A stretch of 49,377 nt of DNA from Lachnospiraceae bacterium (GTDB taxonomy: Bacteria > Bacillota > Clostridia > Lachnospirales > Lachnospiraceae): assembly GCA_015057615.1 (NCBI GenBank), contig SVEA01000038.1, positions 1 to 49,377 on the forward strand, in the 5' to 3' direction. The translations under genes were made by a program, and so were the position numbers. Under the pieces are notes generated by a model. It was given only the letters and a program-made list of their open reading frames with translations, had not been told where the DNA came from and searched no databases. Below are positions 26,963-34,810 of the stretch, in pieces; within the stretch, counting starts at the first letter, position 1, and each line of letters starts with the position of its first letter.

Positions 26963-28063
26963 TTGAATAAGGAGCTGTCTCTTCGTCAGATTGCATATAT
27001 GTACGTATTTATTTCCATATCGCCGATTCTGCGCCAAATTCCCAGAGCTCTAGCAGCGGCGGCAGGGCGGAGTGCGTATATCAGTCCCCTTTGGTCTGCG
27101 GTTGCTATTCTTCCGATAACGGCGATTATCATAGGACTGTTAAAGGCATTTCCGGGGTTAAATATCTACGACATCATGATACAGGTACTGGGATCCTTTC
27201 TTACAAAAATCATCCTATTCGGATATCTGCTCTGGTTTCTGCTCTCCATTACAGCAAAGATCAGTATTTATGCGCAGACCTTACAGTTTACATTAATGCC
27301 GCAGACCAGAACGAACTTCTTTTTCATAACCCTGATCGTTCTGGTTGCCTATGCACTGCTTCGCGGGATTAAAACGGTTTTTCGTTTTTCGGAATTTACC
27401 CTTGGGACGATTCTGGTGATTTTTGCAATTCTGTTTATATGCGGAATTTCAAGGATCAGAAAGGATTATTTACTGCCGGTTTCAACGATTCATCTGATGG
27501 ATACCATTCGGGCTTCGGTTAGTGTGATTACGGTTGGCGGGAATATCGTGCTGGTTTTGTTTTTTGCTGACAAGCTGGGAATCTCTACAACAAAAAAAGA
27601 AAAGCGCAAATTATGGTATGGAGCGTTTATCTTTCTGATCCTCTGCTTCCTTGTAACCTTAGTCACCATAGGAATCACAGGAGCGGCATTGACTGCCAAT
27701 TTACCGTTTCCGTTGTATATTACCGTAAAAAGCGTATCTTTTTTTAATATATTTGAACGGTTTGAGGTGATCGTTACCTTAATCTGTGTCCTGTCGGATT
27801 TTATTGCGATCTGTATCTTTATGATCGTTATCATCCGGTGCTTTGAGTGGATGTTTGATCTTAAGCAGAAGGGGTTTCTGTATGCCCCTTTGGCAATGAT
27901 TATATTTTACCTGACTTACTACATCAGTAAAACACAGTTTGAATTCGATTTCCTGTATCAGAATGTGATTATCTATATCAATCTGGTATTCCAGTATTTG
28001 ATTCCAGTGCTGGTAGGGCTCTTAAGCTTATTTCGGATGAAGAAGATAAAAAAACAATTCTAG
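26963..28063 (+). CDS. GerAB/Spore permease family germination protein (B subunit)
   Basis: The B subunit of the germinant receptor, related to the APC amino acid transporter superfamily and thought to bind the nutrient. About 366 residues have ten TM segments. The typical opening LSLRQIAYMYVFISISPILRQIPRALAAAAGRSAYISPLW is present, as are LLKAFPGLNIYDIMIQVLGSF and ERFEVIVTLICVLSDFIAICIF. I prefer TTG 26963, six bases after GAGGTG, over GTG 26954, which overlaps that site. It is the last gene of the operon, convergent with the M23 peptidase gene 15 bp away. Confidence 0.93.
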   Translation: MNKELSLRQIAYMYVFISISPILRQIPRALAAAAGRSAYISPLWSAVAILPITAIIIGLLKAFPGLNIYDIMIQVLGSFLTKIILFGYLLWFLLSITAKISIYAQTLQFTLMPQTRTNFFFITLIVLVAYALLRGIKTVFRFSEFTLGTILVIFAILFICGISRIRKDYLLPVSTIHLMDTIRASVSVITVGGNIVLVLFFADKLGISTTKKEKRKLWYGAFIFLILCFLVTLVTIGITGAALTANLPFPLYITVKSVSFFNIFERFEVIVTLICVLSDFIAICIFMIVIIRCFEWMFDLKQKGFLYAPLAMIIFYLTYYISKTQFEFDFLYQNVIIYINLVFQYLIPVLVGLLSLFRMKKIKKQF

Positions 28064-28078
28064 TTTAGCAGTAAGCCA

Positions 28079-29185
28079 TCATTCATAGATATGAATTTCA
28101 AAATTATCATCATCGTATTGATAGGTCTTGTGATTTATGTAATACTCTGCGACAGGATCGACAAACCCATAGATTCTGTGGTATTCTTTCGTCTCGGGAT
28201 CCTTCACCGTTTCGCTGCGGTTTTTGTACAGGAATTGGACAATATTGTAGCAGTCGATCCAGATTTCATTCACACCTTCCTTTTGCGATTCATCAAAGAT
28301 TAATTGAAGACCAAAATGAAGGTGCGGAGTACTGATATTATTCGCATTTTCATTTGCGCTGTATCCGGTCCTTCCCATATAACCGATGACATCGCCAGCT
28401 TGAACAATACTGCCGACTTCCAGGGATTTATTATATGGAAAATTCTTCCTCAAATGTGCATAGTAATAGTAGCGTTTCTTATCAAAGCTTCGGATGCCGA
28501 TCCGCCACCCGCCGTACTGATTCCAGCCGAGCGCCTCTACATAACCGGATTCGGCGGCAATGATCGGCGTTCCCACCTGTCCCATCATATCATGGCCAAG
28601 ATGCCTTCTTTTATATCCGTAGCTTCTGGATTCTCCAAAATCATCAAAATGGCTGTAGGGAAAATTCTTTGCTATCGGCAGGAAGGCTTTCAAACCATAC
28701 TTATTCTCCCATCGCTTTCCACCTGGGGCAGTTTCATCCGGAACTTCAATTTTATATTCTCCGACCATACCGCCAAGGACCGCTGTATAGGCTTCCAGAT
28801 AATAGCTATAGTACTTCATATCCTTTGTAAGGGATTCCATGGTTTCCTCCTTACTTTGCAGCTTGTTCACAAGCTCCGTCATATGTGTTTCCTTATACCT
28901 TGAAAAATCCCCGCCATATCTTGCTCCGAGATAGGCTAATAATTCAACCCAATGAAGCGGTACCTCCTCGGTCTGGGAGTTTACATCATACTGATATGCT
29001 TTATCCAAAGCTTTGCAGCTTACGTCAAAGCTGACCCATTTGATATAATCTTTTTCCTTGTCATAAGCGGCGGCGCGAAAGGATGCTTCGGTATCTAGGC
29101 TCTGCTTAATTATAAAAGAGGAGAGTAAGGACAATACGATAAGTTCACAAAGAACGATATAAAATGCTTTTGATTTGCGGACCAT
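28079..29185 (-). CDS. M23-family metallopeptidase, membrane anchored
   Basis: A predicted zinc endopeptidase acting on peptidoglycan outside the membrane. The N-terminal TM anchor is residues 7-27. A helical ~140-residue region follows, then the LytM/M23 domain (about 190-300) with the zinc motif HxxxD as His195 and Asp199 (RRHLGHD) and HLHFG with His288/His290. GYVEALGWNQYGGWRIGIR and VGSIVQAGDVIGYMG are the standard core. The C-terminal ~70 residues are unusual in carrying DPVAEYYINHKTYQYDDDNFEIHIYE. It lies next to, and convergent with, the ger operon, so a sporulation or germination role is possible. The ATG at 29185 has a weak purine-rich site. Confidence 0.9.
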   Translation of the reverse strand: MVRKSKAFYIVLCELIVLSLLSSFIIKQSLDTEASFRAAAYDKEKDYIKWVSFDVSCKALDKAYQYDVNSQTEEVPLHWVELLAYLGARYGGDFSRYKETHMTELVNKLQSKEETMESLTKDMKYYSYYLEAYTAVLGGMVGEYKIEVPDETAPGGKRWENKYGLKAFLPIAKNFPYSHFDDFGESRSYGYKRRHLGHDMMGQVGTPIIAAESGYVEALGWNQYGGWRIGIRSFDKKRYYYYAHLRKNFPYNKSLEVGSIVQAGDVIGYMGRTGYSANENANNISTPHLHFGLQLIFDESQKEGVNEIWIDCYNIVQFLYKNRSETVKDPETKEYHRIYGFVDPVAEYYINHKTYQYDDDNFEIHIYE

Positions 29186-29256
29186 ATTTTATACAACTTC
29201 CCTATAATTTGTAACTTGTAATATTTTATGATTTTCTTCATCTAACTATGATTAAA

Positions 29257-29362
29257 GTGTCAAAAGCACCGAAGGTGATATTCTGATACAAGATATTGAT
29301 GTGTAAGCTCGCTTGCCAAACAATATCTTGTATTAGAATAAGTGCTACGCACCTTTTGACAC
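29257..29362 (+). repeat. R2 palindromic repeat, copy 2 (complete)
   Basis: GTGTCAAAAG at the left and CTTTTGACAC at the right are perfect inverted ends. The interior has a small hairpin on each side and a central long stem (ATACAAGATATTG/CAATATCTTGTAT). It is inverted relative to the copy at 1-104. It lies between the M23 and DUF421 genes and is flanked by ATTAAA and CTTAAT. Confidence 0.8.
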
Positions 29363-29400
29363 CTTAATCAGCTATAACCTGGGAAAGAAGTACATTTTAA

Positions 29401-30111
29401 TTATTCAAAAATATCTACTTTATATTTTTTGTGATATTTCAGATAAATATTTAATTTGTCACTGTTTTTATCGTAGGTGCCTAAGATCACTTCCTTAATA
29501 TCGGTGACATCTTGGTCTTTTAGCTGACATTCCACCCATTGCACACTTTTTCCGGTCGGTTTCAGGATATCCAGCATGATATTACCATCCATAATTACAT
29601 TAGGCAAAGGCTGATCCTGTATCGTCTCAAGCTTTAAATCGGATGGTGTAACCGGGCGGTTCATCGATCTGGGAATTACACTGATCTGTCCATTCGTCTC
29701 CAAATAGACCGCATAGACTTCTTCCAGATCAAAATATCCGTTCACCCGGCAGGCGGATAAAAGCTCATCGATATCCATCTTTGCACTTAAGAGATTTTTC
29801 TCATAGATCTGTCCATTCAGATAGAGCAGAACAATATGCCCTTCAAAAAATCTTCTTATTAAAATGGATTTGCAGGTAGAATAGGAAACGATCAGGGTAA
29901 GAATGGTAAGCACAACCATGGCAGCAAGAGGCTTTAAAATGCTGTCGGTCGACATTACCGCCATTTCACCCGCAATCGATCCAATGGCAATGCTGCTGAC
30001 ATAATCAAACATGCTTACCTGGGACATTTGTCGATTTCCCATAATTTTTGTAAGAATGAACAAAGCAGCAAAAGAAACAAGTGCTGCTACTATGATTTTT
30101 ATATATTCCAT
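29401..30111 (-). CDS. DUF421 (YetF/YcaP-like) membrane protein
   Basis: 236 residues. Three N-terminal TM helices (IIVAALVSFAALFILTKIMG; the GNRQMSQVSMFDYVSSIAIGSIAGEMAV block; PLAAMVVLTILTLIVSY) precede the paired small cytoplasmic domains of DUF421 (HIVLLYLNGQIYEKNLLSAKMDIDELLSACRVNGYFDLEEVYAVYLETNGQISVI). The exact function is unknown. I moved the start to ATG 30111, seven bases after CGGAGG. The longer frame from 30156 has AGGAGG inside it and would add 15 non-family residues. Two mutually exclusive hairpins cover this ribosome site. Confidence 0.88.
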   Translation of the reverse strand: MEYIKIIVAALVSFAALFILTKIMGNRQMSQVSMFDYVSSIAIGSIAGEMAVMSTDSILKPLAAMVVLTILTLIVSYSTCKSILIRRFFEGHIVLLYLNGQIYEKNLLSAKMDIDELLSACRVNGYFDLEEVYAVYLETNGQISVIPRSMNRPVTPSDLKLETIQDQPLPNVIMDGNIMLDILKPTGKSVQWVECQLKDQDVTDIKEVILGTYDKNSDKLNIYLKYHKKYKVDIFE

Positions 30112-30156
30112 ACCGGGTCCTCCGAAGGGGGAGGAACTCACCTCCTGTATTTTCAT
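30112..30156 (-). promoter_or_regulatory. Alternative hairpins over the DUF421 ribosome site
   Basis: On the minus strand a CCTCC segment lies between an upstream AGGAGG and the CGGAGG ribosome site. It can pair with either (GGAGGtgagttCCTCC or TCCTCC-CCCTTC-GGAGGA). One fold hides the start and the other frees it. The upstream AGGAGG is in a short frame that reads into the gene. Regulation is inferred. Confidence 0.35.
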
Positions 30157-30228
30157 CTGTCTTTTTTCTTTATATAATAGATTTTGAGAGTCAAAAACCT
30201 TTCAAATTAATCGTAAGAGTATTCTAAA

Positions 30229-30277
30229 AAAACGGCTATACGAATCTTCTGTTTTGATAGAGCCGTATAGCCGTTTT
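30229..30277. terminator. Bidirectional terminator hairpin
   Basis: AAAACGGCTATACG (30229-30242) and CGTATAGCCGTTTT (30264-30277) form a 14-bp stem with A/T runs on both sides. It lies just past the ferredoxin stop on the minus strand. Confidence 0.75.
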
Positions 30278-30279
30278 CG

Positions 30280-30471
30280 TTATTCCTGAAGGTCAATTAC
30301 ACTTACCGGACAGCCGTCCCGTGCTTCCTTGGCACGTTCTATGAAGTCCTCGGGGATTTCGTCGTCAATTGCTTCGGACACTTCATTGTCATTAAATTGA
30401 AAGACCTCCGGGCAGACATCAATGCATAAACCACAGCTGATGCAACCCTCCTGATCAACAGATGCTTTCAT
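30280..30471 (-). CDS. Small 4Fe-4S ferredoxin
   Basis: A soluble electron carrier of 63 residues with one [4Fe-4S] cluster. The Cys ligands are Cys10, Cys13 and Cys16 (CISCGLC) and the C-terminal CPV cysteine. An extra Cys20 lies in DVCPEVF. The segment between is acidic, as in Thermotoga/Clostridium single-cluster ferredoxins. The start is ATG 30471, eight bases after AAAGGAG; ATG 30477 is too close to that site. It is monocistronic with its own terminator. It may serve PFOR, but no partner is shown. Confidence 0.93.
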   Translation of the reverse strand: MKASVDQEGCISCGLCIDVCPEVFQFNDNEVSEAIDDEIPEDFIERAKEARDGCPVSVIDLQE

Positions 30472-30700
30472 AAACATTCTCCTTTCCAGGTAACATTCCA
30501 GATATATTATGCTATAAAAATTAGTATTCTATACATAACAAAGAGTTTGCCAAGGCAAACTCTCGCGCCGAGCGCGTTCTACCGCAGGTAGATTAAATAC
30601 CTTACGCTCGAGTACGTCATCCCAACGCGAACTATGTTCGTATGAGATTTTTTATCGTACAGGACGTAATTTCCTATATGATAAAACAGGGAGGAATCAT
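30472..30700. other. Structured intergenic DNA upstream of the ferredoxin
   Basis: It contains AAAGAGTTTGCC/GGCAAACTCT (same core as 23814-23841), a GC-rich GCGCC/GAGCGCG hairpin, and a TTTTATC...GATAAAA stem near 30648-30684 with AGGAcgtaatTTCCT inside. A similar AGGACGCAATTTCCT lies at 8181-8195. No gene was recognised. Confidence 0.4.
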
Positions 30701-30702
30701 CT

Positions 30703-30798
30703 ATGGTAGCCATGGCTACCAATGGAATAGAAAGAAGTGAAAGAAAAGACCGTTCTACTACTATTAATATTTTAGTGATCGAAGTATGTGCAAAATAG
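30703..30798 (+). CDS. Candidate 31-residue peptide
   Basis: ATG 30703 lies seven bases after AGGGAGGA. It encodes MVAMATNGIERSERKDRSTT followed by a hydrophobic end (INILVIEVCAK). The 5' part contains a perfect 16-bp palindrome, GGTAGCCATGGCTACC, spanning the second Met codon. No known family. The ribosome site is the main support. Confidence 0.25.
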   Translation: MVAMATNGIERSERKDRSTTINILVIEVCAK

Positions 30799-30829
30799 TT
30801 AATTTGTTTACAAATTCCTCACTATTATA

Positions 30830-30858
30830 TTGCATATTACGAATTGCTTGTATATTAT
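30830..30858 (+). promoter_or_regulatory. Possible promoter for the GH1/GH36/symporter genes
   Basis: TTGCAT (30830-30835) and TATTAT (30853-30858) have a 17-bp spacer, about 85 bp before the GH1 start. The -35 is moderate. Confidence 0.45.
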
Positions 30859-30944
30859 TAATATAAGCAGGATGAAAAGTGAAAATAATTTCGTTACTCT
30901 GCCGATAGTGTGGTTCTGATTTGGATTAAGAAATGGGGGATGGT

Positions 30945-32228
30945 ATGGAGCTTACATTCAAAGATCAATTTTCGCTAGGAGCAGCCTCGGCGGCAACACA
31001 GATCGAAGGAGGGGAGTGTGGACATAACTGGAATGACTGGTATCAGAAAGGTAAAATAAGGGATCATTCAAATCCGGCACGTGCCACGAATCACTATCAT
31101 TTATGGAAGCAGGATGCAGACCGGATGGCAGAAATGAAAATCAAGTATTATCGCCTGGGGATTGAATGGGCGAGAATCTGTCCCAAAGAGGGCGAAGTGG
31201 AGGAAGCTGCGATCACACACTACAGAGATGAGCTGATCTATCTTAAGGAGAAAAAAATTTCCGTTCTGCTCACGATTCATCACTTTACAAATCCGATGTG
31301 GTTTGAGCGAAAGGGCGGATTTACAAAGAGAGAGAACCTGCGGTATTTCCTCGAATTTGTAGAAATCGTAGTAGAAGCCTTTGGTGATCTTGTCTCGGAA
31401 TACATAACGATTAACGAACCGAATGTATATGCAGTCAATTCTTATTATTTTGGGGAATGGCCTCCGGGAGAAAAATCGATTCAAAAAACGTTTACCGTAA
31501 TGAGTAATATGGCGGTCTGTCATATAAAAGCATACCGGCTCATTCACCATAGGAGGCAGAAGATGGGATATCATGACACAAAGGTGAGCTTTGCCAATCA
31601 TGTACGTGTCTTTGATCCGCAGAATCCGAAAAATCCCTGGCATTGTATTTGTGCAAAGCTACTGGAATGGTTTTTCCAAGGAGCGGTAACAAAAGCGATG
31701 CTTACTGGTGATTTTGCATGGCCTTTAAAAAGGACAAAAGAAATTACCCGGGGCGAATACTGTGACTTTATTGCCATTAATTATTACACGCGGACAACCG
31801 TATCCGGGTTTGGAGACGGAACCAAACAGGATGCACCGAAGAATGATTTGAGATGGGAGATTTACCCGGAGGGGCTGGTTCGCTGCGCAGAGGACCTATA
31901 CCAGATTTTAGAACGCCCGATTTATATCACAGAAAACGGAACCTGTGATAACAAAGATGCCTTCCGATGCAAATATATTTATGAGCATTTAAAAGCAGCG
32001 ACAGAGTCGGAGTTACCCATAGTGCGGTACTATCATTGGTGCTTTTGCGATAATTTTGAATGGGTGGAAGGGGAAAGCGCACGTTTTGGACTGGTTCATG
32101 TGAATTATGATACACAGGAACGAACCGTGAAAACATCCGGTAAGTTTTACACTGGAATGATTGAGGAAAATGGTGTTTCAGAGGAGCGTTATCATCAATA
32201 TGTAGAACCGCAAAAATATCATGATTAA
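30945..32228 (+). CDS. GH1-family beta-glycosidase
   Basis: A cytoplasmic retaining beta-glycosidase (beta-glucosidase or beta-galactosidase type). 427 residues form a TIM barrel opening FSLGAASAATQIEGG. The acid/base Glu158 is in TINEPN and the nucleophile Glu330 in YITENGT. Other subsite blocks are YRLGIEWARICP and FCDNFEWVEGESARFGLVHV. The start is ATG 30945 with GGGGGA upstream; ATG 30933 in the same frame has no site. It is the first gene before alpha-galactosidase and a GPH symporter, so the set likely handles plant galactosides or glucosides. It is shorter than most GH1 (about 450-480), mainly in the loops. Exact substrate unknown. Confidence 0.93.
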   Translation: MELTFKDQFSLGAASAATQIEGGECGHNWNDWYQKGKIRDHSNPARATNHYHLWKQDADRMAEMKIKYYRLGIEWARICPKEGEVEEAAITHYRDELIYLKEKKISVLLTIHHFTNPMWFERKGGFTKRENLRYFLEFVEIVVEAFGDLVSEYITINEPNVYAVNSYYFGEWPPGEKSIQKTFTVMSNMAVCHIKAYRLIHHRRQKMGYHDTKVSFANHVRVFDPQNPKNPWHCICAKLLEWFFQGAVTKAMLTGDFAWPLKRTKEITRGEYCDFIAINYYTRTTVSGFGDGTKQDAPKNDLRWEIYPEGLVRCAEDLYQILERPIYITENGTCDNKDAFRCKYIYEHLKAATESELPIVRYYHWCFCDNFEWVEGESARFGLVHVNYDTQERTVKTSGKFYTGMIEENGVSEERYHQYVEPQKYHD

Positions 32229-32300
32229 ACTTAAGTTTTTCCTTGATTTTGTACAGATTAATGAAAACGATTCATTAGGAAAGCTTTTGCCACTTAATTC
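32229..32300 (+). repeat. R1 solitary right arm
   Basis: CTTAAGTTTTTCCTTGATTTTGTACAGATT through GGAAAGCTTTTGCCACTTAATTC matches only the right end of R1. It begins at the base after the GH1 stop codon, and no left arm is present. Confidence 0.6.
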
Positions 32301-32388
32301 AAATTGAAACAGTAAAAATATCATGATGGACAGGTGCTTTGAGAACTGAAATATAACTACAAAAATATGAAATGAGGAGAAGGATACT

Positions 32389-34746
32389 TTGATTACGATT
32401 CGAGAAACGAGCTTTCGATTAGATACGGAGCATACGACCTATTTGTTTCAGAAGACAAAGTATGGGCATCTGGAGCATGTTTATTATGGGAGTTTATTAA
32501 GTCCTGAGGATCGGACGGAGACTTTAGCTCAAAAACAATCGATTCAGGTAGGCAGCAGTGTCTTTTACGATCCGGAGGATCCGGTGTATGCCCTGGATCG
32601 TATGTGCCTGGAGTGGTCGGACAATGGGCGGGGGGATTATCGGCAGAGTCCGACGGAATTTAAAATGCCGGATGGCAGCTTTGTTACAGATTTTATTTAT
32701 GATAACCATGAAGTGCTGGATGGGTGTGTTCCAATGGATACCTTACCGACGGCATATGGAGGAAATCAGACCTTAAAGATCACCTTAAAGGACAAGGCAT
32801 TTCCCATTTTTATCGATCTGTATTATTCTGTTTTTGAGCATACGAATGTAATCACAAGAAGAGCAGTGATAAGGAATGAGGATAGGATGCCGCTCACAAT
32901 CCGGCGGATCATGAGCATGTCACTGGATATGCCGGATGAATGCTTTCAAATGTATACCTTAGACGGCGGTTGGATCAAAGAGGCACATCTTCATAAGCAT
33001 CCGGTTTCTTACGGAATTACCACGAACTCTTCAACTACAGGAGCAAGCAGTAACCGTCACAATCCTGCATTTTTATTAGCCGAGGCGGATGCAAATGAAG
33101 ATTATGGCAAGGTATATGCTTTCAATATGATTTACAGCGGCAATCATTACAGTATTGCAGAGAAAAACGAGCGGGATTTTGTCCGTATCAGTATGGGAAT
33201 TAATCCCCATCTCTTTGAGTGGAAATTAGAACAGGGAGAGAAATTTGAGACACCGGAATGTGTGATGAGCTATAGTAATCATGGTTTCAATGGTACAAGC
33301 CATCATATGCATGATTTTATCAACGACCATATTGTAAGAGGGAACTATAAGACGAAGGAAAGGCCGATTCTCTTAAATAATTGGGAGGCGCACTTTTTTG
33401 ATTTTAATGAAGGAAAATTATTGCGGCTTGCCAAGGAGGCGAAGGAGCTCGGTGTTGAACTATTCGTACTTGATGACGGCTGGTTTGGCGAGCGCAGCAA
33501 TGATAAAGCGGGACTGGGGGATTATACGGTAAACCCCAAGAAATTCCCCAAGGGGATGAAAGCATTTGCAGACAAAATCAGAAAAGTCGGGTTAAGCTTC
33601 GGTCTGTGGTTTGAGCCGGAAATGGTAAATGAGGACAGCGAGCTGTATCGGACCCATCCAGAATATGCGGTAAAGCTTCCGAATCGCAAGGCGGTTCTCG
33701 GTAGGAATCAGCTGGTGCTTGATTTGTGTCAAAAGGAAGTTAGGGATTATATTGTAGAACAGGTGACTGCCATTTTGGATGAAGCAGAAATTAGTTATGT
33801 AAAATGGGATATGAACCGCCATATTGCGGAAGCATTTTCTACGGTTCTGCAAAATCAGGGAGAGTTCTATCACCGCTATATCTTGGGGCTCTATGAGGTG
33901 TTAACCCGTATCTTTATTCCGCGACCACATATTTTATTGGAAAGCTGCTCCAGCGGCGGAAATCGGTTTGATTTGGGAATGCTGTGCTTTAGTCCGCAGA
34001 TTTGGAGCTCGGATGATACGGATCCCGTTGAGCGGTTGAAGATACAGACGGGGTTATCCTATTTTTATCCGCAGTCTGCTATGGGGGCACATGTTTCCGA
34101 AGCTCCGCATCAGCAAACCTTACGGGAAACACCGCTTGCTACCCGTTTTTATGTGGCTGGCTTTGGATGCCTTGGTTATGAACTTGATCTAAAATATCTG
34201 ACTCCGGAGCAGAAAAAGGATATTGCAGATCAAATTGCATTTTATAAGAAGTATCGCAGGATCTTTCAATACGGAAGATTCTATCGGATCCGATCCTATA
34301 AAGAGAACAAAGTCATCTGGGAGGCGGTAAGCGACGATAGAGAAACCGCATTGACCGGCTTTTTCCAGACGTTGACTTCCGCCGCGGAAAGCAGTGACAA
34401 GCTGAAGGTGGTTGGCTTAAAAGAAGGAACGTATACCCTCCGGACAAGACCGCAGAGGCTCTATATCGAGCGCTTCGGAGCCTTGACAAAGCATATCCTG
34501 CCCGTGGAATTAAATCCGGACGGCATAATTTTGCGAACAGCGAATCGCCATTATACCCTAAAGGATTGCGTGGAAACATATACATGTTCTGCAAAGGCGC
34601 TGGAAGCCGGGATACCGTTATGTGAGCAGTTTATCGGAACGGGATACAATGAAAAGATACGGATGCTCGGTGATTTCGGATCGAATCTGTATATTATAGA
34701 AAAGGAAAATGGGGAAGACAGGCAAGAGGGTCTGCGTAAAAGATGA
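32389..34746 (+). CDS. GH36 alpha-galactosidase
   Basis: The enzyme removes terminal alpha-galactose from raffinose-family sugars or galactomannan fragments in the cytoplasm. 785 residues: an N-terminal beta-supersandwich, then the catalytic barrel with LDDGWFGERSNDKAGLGDY, FGLWFEPEMVNEDS, the nucleophile Asp474 in KWDMNR, ESCSSGGNRFDLG and the SSDDTD acid/base motif (Asp542-Asp545). The start is TTG 32389, six bases after GGAGAAGG. The C-terminus runs ~15 residues past the usual end (a charged tail after FGSNLYIIEKEN), and the stop lies 61 bp before the symporter start. Co-transcribed with the GH1 gene upstream. Confidence 0.95.
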   Translation: MITIRETSFRLDTEHTTYLFQKTKYGHLEHVYYGSLLSPEDRTETLAQKQSIQVGSSVFYDPEDPVYALDRMCLEWSDNGRGDYRQSPTEFKMPDGSFVTDFIYDNHEVLDGCVPMDTLPTAYGGNQTLKITLKDKAFPIFIDLYYSVFEHTNVITRRAVIRNEDRMPLTIRRIMSMSLDMPDECFQMYTLDGGWIKEAHLHKHPVSYGITTNSSTTGASSNRHNPAFLLAEADANEDYGKVYAFNMIYSGNHYSIAEKNERDFVRISMGINPHLFEWKLEQGEKFETPECVMSYSNHGFNGTSHHMHDFINDHIVRGNYKTKERPILLNNWEAHFFDFNEGKLLRLAKEAKELGVELFVLDDGWFGERSNDKAGLGDYTVNPKKFPKGMKAFADKIRKVGLSFGLWFEPEMVNEDSELYRTHPEYAVKLPNRKAVLGRNQLVLDLCQKEVRDYIVEQVTAILDEAEISYVKWDMNRHIAEAFSTVLQNQGEFYHRYILGLYEVLTRIFIPRPHILLESCSSGGNRFDLGMLCFSPQIWSSDDTDPVERLKIQTGLSYFYPQSAMGAHVSEAPHQQTLRETPLATRFYVAGFGCLGYELDLKYLTPEQKKDIADQIAFYKKYRRIFQYGRFYRIRSYKENKVIWEAVSDDRETALTGFFQTLTSAAESSDKLKVVGLKEGTYTLRTRPQRLYIERFGALTKHILPVELNPDGIILRTANRHYTLKDCVETYTCSAKALEAGIPLCEQFIGTGYNEKIRMLGDFGSNLYIIEKENGEDRQEGLRKR

Positions 34747-34810
34747 GGCTGAAGGCAAAAGAATACTCTGGATTTACAAACATGGAGAAGAAATGGGGGA
34801 TAATATTAAA

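Noticed and set aside
28304-28903. 199-codon plus-strand frame opposite the M23 peptidase
   Set aside because: Antisense shadow; the minus-strand gene has intact zinc motifs.
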